Source of the DNA: Rachycentron canadum
Taxonomy: Eukaryota > Chordata > Actinopteri > Carangiformes > Rachycentridae
Direction: 5' to 3'
DNA length: 64,000 nt
Assembly (NCBI GenBank): GCA_038496675.1
Contig: CM076667.1
Coordinates: 18,910,214-18,974,213 of the forward strand
Under the pieces are notes generated by a model. The model did no database searches. It was given only the letters and a program-made list of their open reading frames with translations, and had not been told where the DNA came from. The stretch's first letter is position 1, and each line of letters opens with the position of its first letter. This document shows, one piece after another, positions 11,622 to 22,584 of the stretch. The position numbers were made by a program, and so were the translations under genes.

Positions 11622-14600
11622 TCAGCAGTCAAACCGCATCTCCAGTGAATCGTCAAAGCCCCTGTTGTCGTGCCCCGCCCCCGACAGGAAGGTGGCCGTG
11701 ACGGGCGCCCCCGTGGCGGCGGTGACGTTGAGGAGGGTGTTGCCAGGGGAGCTGGTGGCCGGACTGCGGAGGGTCGCCGCGGTGATACTGGTGAGGTTGA
11801 TGCCCAGCGTGAGTCGGGTTTGTTCCAGAGCTTTCTCTGGGACTGCGAAGGCCTCCAGCTTCTTCTCTCCGTTGGCCATGTAGGAGTTCTGGCAGCCGCG
11901 GCAGATACAGTCCAGACACGCCTGGGACGAAGATCAACAACAACATGGTTAATTAATAATGACAGACCCGATTAAGCTCACGTCATATTTAGAGCCTTGC
12001 TCTTCCTGATGCTCTGAGCTGTTTGTTTCTCCTTCAACTACAGAATCAGCTCTTTAGTTCAGATCTGGATCAGTCTGAGCCTCTGACTGGAGCTTTGCTG
12101 CTTTACTTCTGTGTGTTTATCCATCCGTTCTCATCCTCCATCTTTGATAGTGACGTCTAGAGTCACGTCTCTACATGGGACGCTCCTATTGGCTCCAGTG
12201 GGTGATGTCACAGCCAATCAGAGCGTCTCCTTCAGAGGCCTAGCTGTCAGCTGCTTGTAGCCAAAGTCAATGGGATCAATCCTGTATTTTTCTGATCTCA
12301 GAGTGAGGAGAAGTTGCTCTGAGTTTATTGTAGTGACAGAATAAAGACAGAGAGACATGGACAATAAGATATTTAGAGCATTAGAGGCTTTGGAGCTGAT
12401 TTTTCCTCATTACTGCTCCAAAGAATGAGCAGAACTCAGATCAGATAAAGAGAGAAACTTCAAATCAGCTCTAGAACAACACAAACACATGTGTGGAACT
12501 TTGTGTTGAGGTTTTCTTTGGTTATTCTGGTTTACAGTGTTTTTATCTAGAAAATAAGGAGAAATTCACTGTGTTTTTAGTTTCCTCTTGTTCTCTGAGC
12601 TACTATCCCCTATTACAGTGAACAGAGTCTTTATCAAGCCACATATATAATCAGCTGAGTCTGAAGATGTGGAGACTTGGGGACATTTTCCAAAATGACA
12701 ACTTTATAAGGAAAAACACAAAAGTAAATACAAAATGGAAAAGTTTTAATGTGGCAGTGTGTGTGAAGTTATAGGTTCATATTTCAAATAAACATGTTTG
12801 TCCAAACCACCAGACTTTATACTGTCATTCACTGTAGCTATGATACTTCTGCCAATACTGATTGCTTAAATTTAAGAAAAAATGACATTAAAGTCATAAA
12901 GAGCTGTTGGCTATTTGCTTCTTCTTACTCCTGACCTCTAATTAGAATAAAACTATACCTATTATTTTTGCTGTTTGATAAGAAATGTTATAATCATGTA
13001 TTTTAAAAGTCTGTAGAAATAATGCATCGTATCAGATATTCATGGTGTCACTTGTAGCTGAAAACGCTGCTGGTGTCATGTGTGTTGTGCTGTATTGACA
13101 GATTACTTTGGGTTAAAAATGTTTGGAAACTGCTGCTTTAGAGGCTTCAGAGTTTGAATTTCTCTAATAGCCAAAGCTCTTTATGACTGTGTCAACAGTA
13201 TTTCAACGCCCACACGACTCCCAGAGAAACAGATTCGTCATAAAACTATGTTGCAATGTAAACAAACAGGAGCCATCAGTTAAACGTAATGAGCCTCCAG
13301 GCGGTAACTCAGATTGATCGTGTTTAACTTATTAACCATTTGGATAGGCAGATTTTTTTTTTGGGGGGGGGGGGGGGGGTTGTATTGAGACTGTGTAGAC
13401 TGGGAGCAGGGTAAATAATGTTCTCACCTTGCGGTTGGAGTAACAAGGGCAACGCTGCCCCCTACAGGTCAACACGGAGGGGTTCTGCGTGGCTCGGCCA
13501 CATTTGCAGCCCTTCTTCTCCACAGGCTTTTTATACAGTGGCTTTGAGGGGCTGGGTGGGTGTGTCAGGGGGTGTGGATGAGGGTGGGGGGGTACCCGGT
13601 CACGGGGCTGTGCACGGGGCTTTGGGGCCCCTTGTCTGGCCTTGGTATAAGCCTTCTTGGTAGCCCCATGATGCTCCACAGTCTTTTTCAGTGCCTTGTT
13701 GGAGACCAGCACAGCTTTGCCCACTTTTGGGGGTCCACCGTTTGGCACCGGGGCCAGGTGGGGGTGGGGCAAGGCTGCAGGAAATTTAGGCTCCTGTTTG
13801 GTAGTGGCGCCGGGGTTAGGGTGGTGGGGGGAGCTGTTGGCACCGAGGGAAGCCCCTCGTAGGAGGCTGGAGATGGGGAGGGGTTGCACTTTCTCACTGT
13901 CGCTTTCTGAGCGGGAGCGCTTGCGGTGGCACCGAGGGGGGGCGCGGGGGATGACTGTCGAGGGCTGAGGGGGAGGCTGCAGGGATGGCTGCAGGTGAGG
14001 CCGGAGGGGACGGGGGCTGTTCTCTGGGGGGTGGGAGGGAATGAGGCGGGAAGAGTCTGGCCCAGATGGGCAGTGAGGCCCGTTGAGGCTAGACTGAGGT
14101 ACAGAGGGAGGGCAGTCTGGCTGTGGGTTGGGCTCAGGGGTGGGGTCAGGGTCAGTGTCCGTCTCCAGAGTCCTGAGCACCTCCTCAACACTCAACAACA
14201 ATGGCCCCCCACCATGTTTTAAGTCATCCCCAAAAGTGCTGATGTCACAAAGCCCCGCCTCCCCAGTCCCTGTGACACTCACACACACCGGGATCTCCCC
14301 CGAAAAGCTTTCCTGCTTTGCAACACCTCCACCTGTTTCTATGGTGATGGGTTGCAGAGTGTCCGAACTGACCAGGCCGTTACAATCATGCAGTCCGTTA
14401 ATGCTCACGGGGCTCGGCTCCTCTCCCTTGAGCTCCTTGGTGGGAGGAGCCTCAGTGGGCTGTACAATGTCAGAGGTGGAGGCCGTTTGTGACAGCCCGA
14501 CTGAATCTGAAATGTCCTCCGCCTCTGGCTCACCCTCTGCCAACGTAAGGCCCTCATTGAGGATTGCCTGAAGATCCGGCGAGTCGCTGGCGGCGCTGGC

Positions 14601-16882
14601 TATGTGAGGGGCGAGCGGCGACTGGGTAATGTAGAGACAGAGCTTCCTGTAACAGTGGACAAGCAAGGAGAGCTGCCTGTTTTCCTCAAAGCGGGAATAG
14701 TCCTTACACCAACTACAGGACGGCTTCAGCTGCATCCTCTGACCCTTACAGCCTCGACAGACGTAATGCTGACATGACGAGTCGGTGGGAGCGATGGGGT
14801 CCTGCAGCAAGTTACCTGAAAATGAGCAAATGTAGGAAACATTAATACACCCAACATCTCATCTCTGATTAATCTATAGACTGTCACAGGATCCATAAAG
14901 AGGAGAGCAGCTTGTAAAAACAAACACAACAATATAAAGTATCCATGTTCCCGATAAAACCACGGTCATGGCTTCTCAAGGTCTTATTTAGGATTTACAA
15001 ACTATTGCTTCCTCATTTGTGGTGTTTCAGTCGCTTCCTACACCGATATATATTTGTAAACTTGAGTGGTGCCCGGCAACTTGCCAGACCAGGATGACAA
15101 CCGCTCTTTGAGAGGAGCTTCCTTAGCAACGCTGATCACTAGGGAGTGCAGCTGCAGATAGGGGGGAAAAAAGGATGAAGGTCCATTCATAAGAAACAAC
15201 CAACGTTACACACTCTGTACCTCCTGTCTAATTGAAGTCCCACATAACTGCAGAAAGTCTATATTTAACACAATGTATGTGTCTGGTTTCACATTGATCT
15301 ATTATTTATACAGTGGAGATGGAGGAGGTTATCTTTCTATATCACCTTTACCTCACACCGAGTCTGAGCAATATGAAATATAACATCAATAATTCAAATA
15401 TAATCTTCATATCCATCCATTTACTGACAACCTACAGAAAAGCTTCTTCTCTTGTGCCACAATAACAACATGAAACACAAAGTATGGTATATCCACTCAC
15501 TATGGCTAAAGGAGAGTTAATGAATTATGTATGAAATGTGAAAAGCACACATTAAATATACTGTCAAAATAAATCAAAGATTATTATTTACAACCTAAGA
15601 CTAGCAGGCAAAGGAAAAAATTGAATTGCAGCCAATTTTATCTTTTACAGTTACAGGCACTGGTGTGATAAAGAGTTTTTCAACAGAGTTTTCAAAACTT
15701 TGAATCATGAGTTTAACTTCTTGTTTTAAAAATGCTTCAAAGACACTGAGGAAGAGTTTAAATGCATAACATCCAGTAAGAGGAAACACTGCTTTTCGAC
15801 ATAATAAACAGAGAAACGCCCCATTGCTGCCAAACAGCTCACAGAGGGGGGTGTGTCACGATGGGTGTAGCTGTGGAGGATGATGCCTTCACGGCGCTTC
15901 GGATTCGCCGCTCTTTGACTTTGTAAACAAGACTAAGTGAATGTAAAAAAAAAAACAGCTCATGTTTTTGTTTTTGTGCACCAGCATGCATAAAAAAAGG
16001 TAAAAAAAAAATAAAATAAAAAAAAAAAGTAGTAAATCTTAATGGTGCTATGTATCTAAAGAAAAAGAAAACTGCACGTCTTACCTCAACAAAACAGGTG
16101 TTGCATGTAAAGCACCATTATAGAATTTGAATAAAACACTTTACATTTGTTGCAATTCTTCTTTTTTTAATTTCTCTGGGCGCTGCTGGTCACTATTAGT
16201 AAAAGCAGAAGTGCTTATCATGCAGAATAGCAATGTCAGGATGTTTTATGTTTTTGCCAGTAGGTATTTTAGCAGGATATTAAGTGGAGGTTAATAATAT
16301 TTACCTTGTATGATCCCATATATTGTGTAAAGTGTATTATTCTACGTTAATCTTTAACAATACACATCATAGTTTAATGATCATACTGTCCCAGAAAACT
16401 TTGTGTGTTATTTTACTATCTCTGAAATATTAAAAGGTACTATGTAATGATTTTACTATTATTTATATGCAATTTATTCTACATACTCTGATCAAATTGT
16501 ATGTAGTCGCGCTGAAAAGATTTCATCTTGATTTTGCCACGTGAAGTGCTTTTGTTTATGTTTGTGTTGAAAAGCGCTGAACACGTTCCGATATTTCCGA
16601 CTGTACTTGAAAGCAGCATAATTTAAAGGCTCGGCTGACAACAACACACGTTACCGAAAAGCACACGTCCACAAGGGCACGTTTTCGGGTTTTATCGAAA
16701 AATAAAGATGAGTAAAAACACGAATAAAGCGCAGACTTACCGCAGACCAAGCAGGACAGAGACTGTCGGAAAAACGGCAGCAGCTTGCAGAGCTCCGCGA
16801 GGGCCCGGGGGTCTCGGGGGTCGCACTGCAGCACCGAACGGCTCGCGGACACGTAAAGAGAGGTCGCATTCACCGGGTTCAT
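11622..16882 (-). CDS. msl2: MSL2 E3 ubiquitin ligase, complete, three coding exons
   Basis: MSL2 is the RING subunit of the MSL (MOF) histone H4K16 acetyltransferase complex. It can ubiquitinate H2B and p53. Exons on the minus strand: 16882-16741, 14815-13428 and 11921-11622, all GT/AG. Exon 1 ends in phase 1 and exon 2 in phase 0; together they encode 609 residues. The start MNPVNATSLYVSASR matches vertebrate MSL2. RING cysteines begin at C44 and C47 (SLSCLVCG), continuing CQHYVCRGC and SCSWCKDY. The middle is Ser/Pro-rich and weakly conserved, apart from LLLSVEEVLRTLET and KRSRSESDSEKVQPLPIS. The C-terminal CXC domain (KKGCKCGRATQNPSVLTC, then ACLDCICRGCQNSY) is split by intron 2. The end EMRFDC matches the family. 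Human MSL2 is 577 residues. An in-frame ATG lies 22 codons upstream, but the MNPVNAT start is the conserved one. Confidence 0.97.
11994..12840. repeat. Interspersed repeat inside msl2 intron 2
   Basis: Non-coding sequence filling much of intron 2. The stretch about 12270-12405 recurs almost unchanged at about 62600-62735, in the same orientation. It contains GATCTCAGAGTGAGGAGAAG and ACATGGACAATAAGATATTT in both places. This marks a dispersed, fairly young repeat. The outer borders are estimates, because only the shared part can be compared here. Confidence 0.7.
13353..13379. repeat. T-run and G-run beside msl2 exon 2
   Basis: A homopolymer T stretch followed by a long G stretch lies about 50 bp inside intron 2 from the exon 2 donor. 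It is prone to sequencing and assembly error. Confidence 0.85.
14816..16740 (-). other. msl2 intron 1
   Basis: About 1.9 kb with GT at its 5' end (16740) and AG at its 3' end (14816-14817), splitting a Gly codon in the RING domain. AT-rich with no recognised gene or repeat. Confidence 0.85.
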
Positions 16883-18200
16883 CTCAGCTGCCTGGCCCGG
16901 GACTCCAGTCCAGTCCAGTCCAGTCCAAGTCCGGTCCGGTTCCGGCAATTTATATTAGTACGTTAAAACACCAACGCCACGCAACGACACAAAACTGTCC
17001 GTGGTCTGTGTGGCAAAATTAGTGTTTTTGTCAAGGGAGTCTGGTGGCTTTGAAGAGGGCATAGATGGATGCAACGGCTTCAGATCCCACTCGGTAAATC
17101 CCACATATGGAGCAGTCTGTGCACAGAGCAATCGAGGTTACTCATCCCCAGTCACATCCAATCCATCCTCAATGTGCCCCAGCTCTTAAAAAGGGCTGCT
17201 GCTGCTGCTTCTGGAGGGGGGGCGATTATAGCTGCGTTCGCGGGGAGGCCAACCATGCATAAAAACGTCGGTTCATCCAAGTCGGTTCGGTTTGTTTCCA
17301 TACAATCCGCGAGTTGTGGTTAGACAAAGCATCGTGTGGCGCCCTTTCCTCCAGCAGTGGCCTTTTAACGTTACTTCCAGCTGGTTAGCTAGCAGCGGCT
17401 CCGGAATTTAAACAGGGGCTTTCGTGACGAAGTGCTCCGGTCTGCGATGCATTTCCCCCCGATATCCCATAGTCCACATGCATGCTCGCCCTGGGTTTTC
17501 ACGTCGGTCCGGAGCTGGTATCACACGATGCATTTACGATCCCACACAGAGGCATCCGTGTCTCCGGCTTGTCTCGGCGGCGAAGCCCCCAGCAGGCTCG
17601 TTAACGGCTGTGTTATTGTTCGCGGAGATTCATGGCGGCTCGAAAACAAAACAGGCCGCCCCGGCTCGAAACGGTCCCCCGTCGGCGAGAAACGTCGACA
17701 GCTACGGGTGGATGTGGGCAGAAACGGGGCGAAGAGGAGCGGGTGTTGTTGAAACAAAAATAATTTCACAGCCCCGACGCCTCTCTCGGTGGGGAGGGAA
17801 ATAAGCCAGCGGAAGCACCGGGCTCTGGTGACAGTGCTACCCGCCTGAGCTGGACCGGAAAGCCGGCTACAAAAGCAGGCCGCTTCCCTCTTCTCGGGGA
17901 TTAGCGGGGGTCTGTCGCTGTCGCCGCCCGCCTCGGTGGGAATGTAGCGGGGGGGGAAACGAGGGTAGAGACGAAACTTCGTCCTCCACCAGCTTCTGAT
18001 AGACCCCCGGAGTGTCTGCGAAGACCGAAAGTGAATTAAATCCCTATTCGTGAACCTTGCTATCATTAGCCGCGGAGCATTCCTGATACCTCCCGTCGCT
18101 TTTCCACACACAAACAAGGGGGCGCTGTTGCCCAAATATCGCGAGAACTCAACTAACGCGGCACATTTGAAAAGAGAAAACAATGGACTGTCGTAAATGT
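16883..18200 (-). promoter_or_regulatory. CpG-rich msl2 promoter and 5' untranslated region
   Basis: CpG is dense from about 16.88 to 18.15 kb, in sharp contrast to the AT-rich flanks. The stretch sits directly upstream of the msl2 start codon. TCGCGAGA at 18139-18146 matches the core of the TCTCGCGAGA motif found in many vertebrate CpG-island promoters. The exact transcription start and any upstream non-coding exon cannot be fixed. Long open frames here reflect GC richness, not a protein. Confidence 0.75.
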
Positions 18201-19373
18201 TTCACAAAAAACCTTCACGTCTTAACATGTGACAGATATATTTTTTACTTTTTTTTTTTTTTTTAAAAAGGCAGTTATTCACTTTATGTTTACATATTTT
18301 CCATTTAATTGCTCATATTAACACAAATACATGTTTAACTGAAAAAAAGGGCACATTTAATTTTGGTGCTAAGTATAAGATAAGTCTTGGTTGGTTTATT
18401 TATTAAGTACAGATTTGCTATTTGTGTCGTGTTTGTGCCTTAAGAAATTTTAAAAAACTAAATAAAAAATACAAATTATGTAGTAAGTGAAAACTTGTTC
18501 ATAAACTCACTTTCTCATTTTCCCTTGTCCAAACCTTTGTTGTAAATAGTAATTTACGTCTCATCGGCGGCTAATTTTTAGGAAATTATGAGGACTGGAA
18601 GAAGAATTTCAGAGAAACATTGCACCTTTTTTCTGTTAACCACTTGAGTTGTTGCTGTTAAAATGATTAAGTCACACTTTAACTACCCTTGATGGTGTTT
18701 CACACAATAACTTCCCATTTAGAAATAGTGCACACCCATTTATCTAATATACAACAAATTCCTCAGTCAACACGAAGACGAGGTAGAAGTTTCTTTTGAT
18801 GAATAATAATAATGACATCATAGACTGAATTTCCTGAATACAAAAACATTTTCTGCCTTTTCGACTATTTGTTGTTTTTCTGTGCTGATAATTTTGCCAT
18901 ATTTGTATAGAATCTTATGAACTGTCATAATAGGAAACCCACAATGGTTAGTAATAAGATAAGCAATCACTGTTATAGACAAATGTATGAGAAAACTATA
19001 ATGATTTGACTGTGAAATACCAGCAACTGAAGCAGTTAAGTAGAATTTATTGGTGATTAATTTTATCATTCCTACCCTGTGTTTTTCCAAAATGTATTCT
19101 ATGAAACCCTATTTGTCAATACCAGGCCTTCACACTCAGGCCCTAAATACAAATTAAGACACATAATCATAAGATGCCATTTCCTACATTTAACCAATTC
19201 AAATATATTTTAAAATACATTTTAATGATTTATACTAATATCTTTTCATATATACAATAGCTATCACAAACTTACTTCCTTATATTCTTTTCTATTATTT
19301 GTGTTCTAATGTTAGGGAATGTAATTTAACAAAGATGATTAAAAAATTACAGAAACTCCAATACTATACGACT

Positions 19374-19419
<46 letters not shown>

Positions 19420-20129
19420 CATACATACATACATATATTTATCTATTTAAGATTTACATTTCTTGTAAATTGTATCTCCTACATGATGATTTGTAACTGT
19501 TGGAGAATACAAAATGCTTTCATTTTAATAAATTAAACATTTTTCTTTAAAATTTGGTATCATCATCATCCTTAAATGCAAACCTGTAATATATACATGA
19601 AATTGTAGAATGTAAATATAATTGACATGACCCGAGTCCAGAGTGGTGTAAGTTTAGATGTGGATCAGTTAATAGATGAAAACCCTATAAAGTACTGTCT
19701 GCAGTGTTAATGAAGAAGGCGGATGACAGGAAGAGCGACCTCATCATGAAAGTCTAAAGTAATGTAATCTAGCTGTAAAGATTAATTGATAGGTGTTAAC
19801 ACATGTTGTGTGACAGCACTGATGTGTCAATGTATCTGCCTTGCCATTATCTTATATCATAATTTTCTCTCGCTCTTTTTTTTTGCCTCTTGTTATTTTC
19901 CATGGAAACTTGAGGTCACTAACCAGCGTGATGTTTCTACTTTTTAGATTGTGTTAAAACCAAAAAGGCATTCGTTTACAGCCGCAACAATTTCTCAAGA
20001 CGTCAACATTTCTATATATAAATTTGAGGATTTACTGCCTTTGTTTGCCACATATATCATAAATAAAATACAACCAATAATATAAATAGTCAATGTTTAA
20101 TTTTTTGTTTGCTTGCTTTTAACTAATTT

Positions 20130-20475
20130 TAAATCCACTGTTGGAGCCACCTCCAACAGCCAGAAAGCAGAGCCTGGAGTTAAAACGACTTTGTTCCACG
20201 GGCAGTAAAACAATTTCAACGGCGCAGTTTGAATATTTCTGCTGCAGCTACATTCCATGTGTGTGAGCAATTCCTCTTCTCAGGTTTGCACCAGCGTGTC
20301 ATGCCATCATGACTGTTTTCTGAGATTATTATGGTAACAGCAGCGGCTAAAAATAGCGGCCTGCTCAGTCTGTCAGGGTTATTCTTGGTGTGTCTCTGAG
20401 CAGGCCCATGAGTGTGGGTGATTCCCCCTCTGGCAGTGACATTGTCTAGAGCCTGTGTCCCATAGCAGGAAGATG
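20130..20475. promoter_or_regulatory. GC-richer block, possible regulatory element
   Basis: A stretch of more balanced composition in AT-rich intergenic DNA. It includes CTAAAAATAG at 20347-20356, an exact MEF2 consensus. Conservation cannot be tested here, so this is only a candidate enhancer. Confidence 0.25.
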
Positions 20476-21076
20476 CAATAAAGAAATAACTGTTAAGACG
20501 GTCACATGTGAAACTCTTATTGAAGAGTGGGCTGAAATGTTTCTGGATCTCACTAACTCACAAACACAAACTCACTACTTATGTTAACTTTACAGTACAA
20601 GTCTATATTGAAAAAAGTCAAACCCCTTCAACAACCTGTAGATGTTTCTTTCTTATATGAAGAGGTCATTCACCTCTTTACAGCGAGATGCTGGAAGTGA
20701 AGCAGAAGGAAATAGAGGAAAAATATAATAAAGGAGGAGTTGAGAAATGGATAAACCTCTATAGACTGTAATACTGGCAGAAATCAGGAGGAGGAAGGAA
20801 AAAATAAATAAAACAAAGGAAATTATTCCTTCAATTAACTGAAGATTTTGAAATTATTCTAGGAAAAGCTCCCCACACATTCGGGAACATTTTATTTGAG
20901 TTATAGACTGAACTGTGGATGTTTTGAAGGCTAAGACAGCAGAGAAATAAACTTTAGTGATACAGCGCTTTTTGCAGACATTAATCACAAAGTGTTTCAA
21001 AAGTAAAATGAAATGAAAACAAGAAAGTAAAGTAAAAACACCGGATAAAATATACAAGACAAAAGAGGATCGCCGC

Positions 21077-21345
21077 TCATAAAAGCCTGTGTGAACAGAT
21101 GCTTTTCAGTGGCTTTTTAAAAGAGTCAAAGGAGTCCAAGGATCTCAGATGTAGTGGGAGGCTGTTCTTGAGTGTGGGAGCTGTTAAAGTGTGTTGGTGG
21201 TCCGCTGACAAGACCCCGGGTGGAGGACCTAAGAGGTCGACTCGTGGTGCGTGGTTGAAGATCAGTGAGGTATCTCCATGCAGAGCTCTTAAAAAGAACG
21301 GGAGAGTCCATTTCCTTTCGTGACACAGCAGATCGAGGTTGGGCT
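21077..21345 (-). mobile_element. LINE reverse-transcriptase remnant
   Basis: On the minus strand the translation contains NSLPLHLRSLDSFDSFKKPL, which resembles the conserved end of the ORF2 protein in fish non-LTR retrotransposons (Rex/L2-like). Only this tail is present, so the copy is dead and 5'-truncated. Family assignment is tentative. Confidence 0.6.
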
Positions 21346-21368
21346 TTACTTTGTAGATAAAAGTGCCA

Positions 21369-21625
21369 AGAAATGCAGCGGTTAGCACCGTCACCTCCCC
21401 GGGCATGGAGCCTTTCTGTGTGGAGTTTGCCTGTTCCTCCTGTGTCTGCATGGGTTCCCTCCAGGTTCCTCCCACAGTCCAAAGACATGCACATTTGGTT
21501 AACTGGTGACTCTAAATTACCCGTAGACTGGCAACCTGTCCAGAACCTGCCCTCACCCATTGTCACCTGGGATTGGCTGTGGCCCAGCATGGAGAAGCTG
21601 AATAGGATGGATGGAAGGAGCAGGA
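21369..21625 (+). mobile_element. SINE-like dispersed repeat
   Basis: Contains GGCATGGAGCCTTTCTGTGT, CACAGTCCAAAGACATGCAC and AATAGGATGGATGGA. These phrases recur through many teleost genomes as a common short interspersed element. It is adjacent to the LINE remnant. Confidence 0.65.
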
Positions 21626-22483
21626 TCCAGTGAAAGTCCTACTGTGTTCATCAAAGCTCAACCGACCGGGTTTAAGTAATACTGCACTCTTAGCCAGAAC
21701 AGATGAAAATCCGTCTTCCTTTTGTCCCGGTTTTTCAAAGCAAAATTGGTGTGAATCACTTCAGATACAGACTCGTAAATAACCCAGTGACATAAGTGCA
21801 TAATGTAGTATAACCTTTCTCTGTGTTATTTACTGGTTTTGAAGAAACATGATCTGTTTCTAATTCTAGTTCACAGCTTAAATTGATGTTGGGGTTGTGT
21901 TGATTAAAGTCTGTGCACCAAGTACATAAAATCAGTGTCTACTTGTTCTCACAGCACGCTCTTCAGTGTTATAGCAGTAAAAGTCAGTGGAAATGTTGAT
22001 GGGGATCGTGAATGAAAAATACATTCACCCACTCAGTGACAAACTGGAAGAGGGATAATACAGGTGCATTATCAGCAACTTAGCAGCTGCAGCTTTACTG
22101 GTTGAACTGGGAAGAAAAAAATTAAATTAAAAATCTCTACAGGAACAAAATAAATGCCAATAACTTATTTTTGAATGTATTCATTTATGACCTGGTTGGA
22201 GGAACATTTCAGTTTCATCTGTAGAAACATCAGAGATTCACAGTCACCAAACACATTTCTTCCTACAATGTGTTTGTAATGTGGTTGAAATAATCTATAA
22301 TCTCTAAACCATGTGCTGAAACAGCATCATGATGTACATGAACATATATGGCGATTATAATAAATGCTACAATTTCCTGAGTATGCGTGAGTCTTTTTCT
22401 CCCGTCTTGTCATATCTGCATCATCGTTGTTTCCAAGCTAGTGTGCACTGTGCTTGACAGCGGTGCTTCCTCTTTTTTTTGCA

Positions 22484-22490
22484 TATATAA
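22484..22490 (+). promoter_or_regulatory. TATA box of chemokine gene 1
   Basis: TATATAA stands about 95 bp upstream of the chosen start codon. That is the spacing expected for a TATA-driven inducible chemokine with a short 5' leader. Confidence 0.6.
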
Positions 22491-22584
22491 GACCAGAGCT
22501 CTCAGCTTCAACTCTCAGACTTTGAGAAGCTTGTGCCTGAATAACGGAGCTGTTTCCAGCCGTGAACCGTGCAGCGCTCTGAAG

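Larger units (their letters stand above)
18201..22480. other. Intergenic DNA between msl2 and the chemokines
   Basis: Mostly AT-rich with no gene found. A CA/AT/ACAT microsatellite lies at about 19378-19437. A GC-richer block lies at about 20.13-20.47 kb, and transposon remnants at 21.08-21.63 kb. Confidence 0.55.

Noticed and set aside
13418..14571. Several plus-strand open frames opposite msl2 exon 2
   Set aside because: Antisense shadows of the GC-rich, Pro/Ser-coding msl2 exon.
17521..18183. 220-codon minus-strand open frame upstream of msl2
   Set aside because: It lies in the CpG-rich promoter, where stops are scarce. It shows no domain and sits in the presumed 5' untranslated or promoter region.
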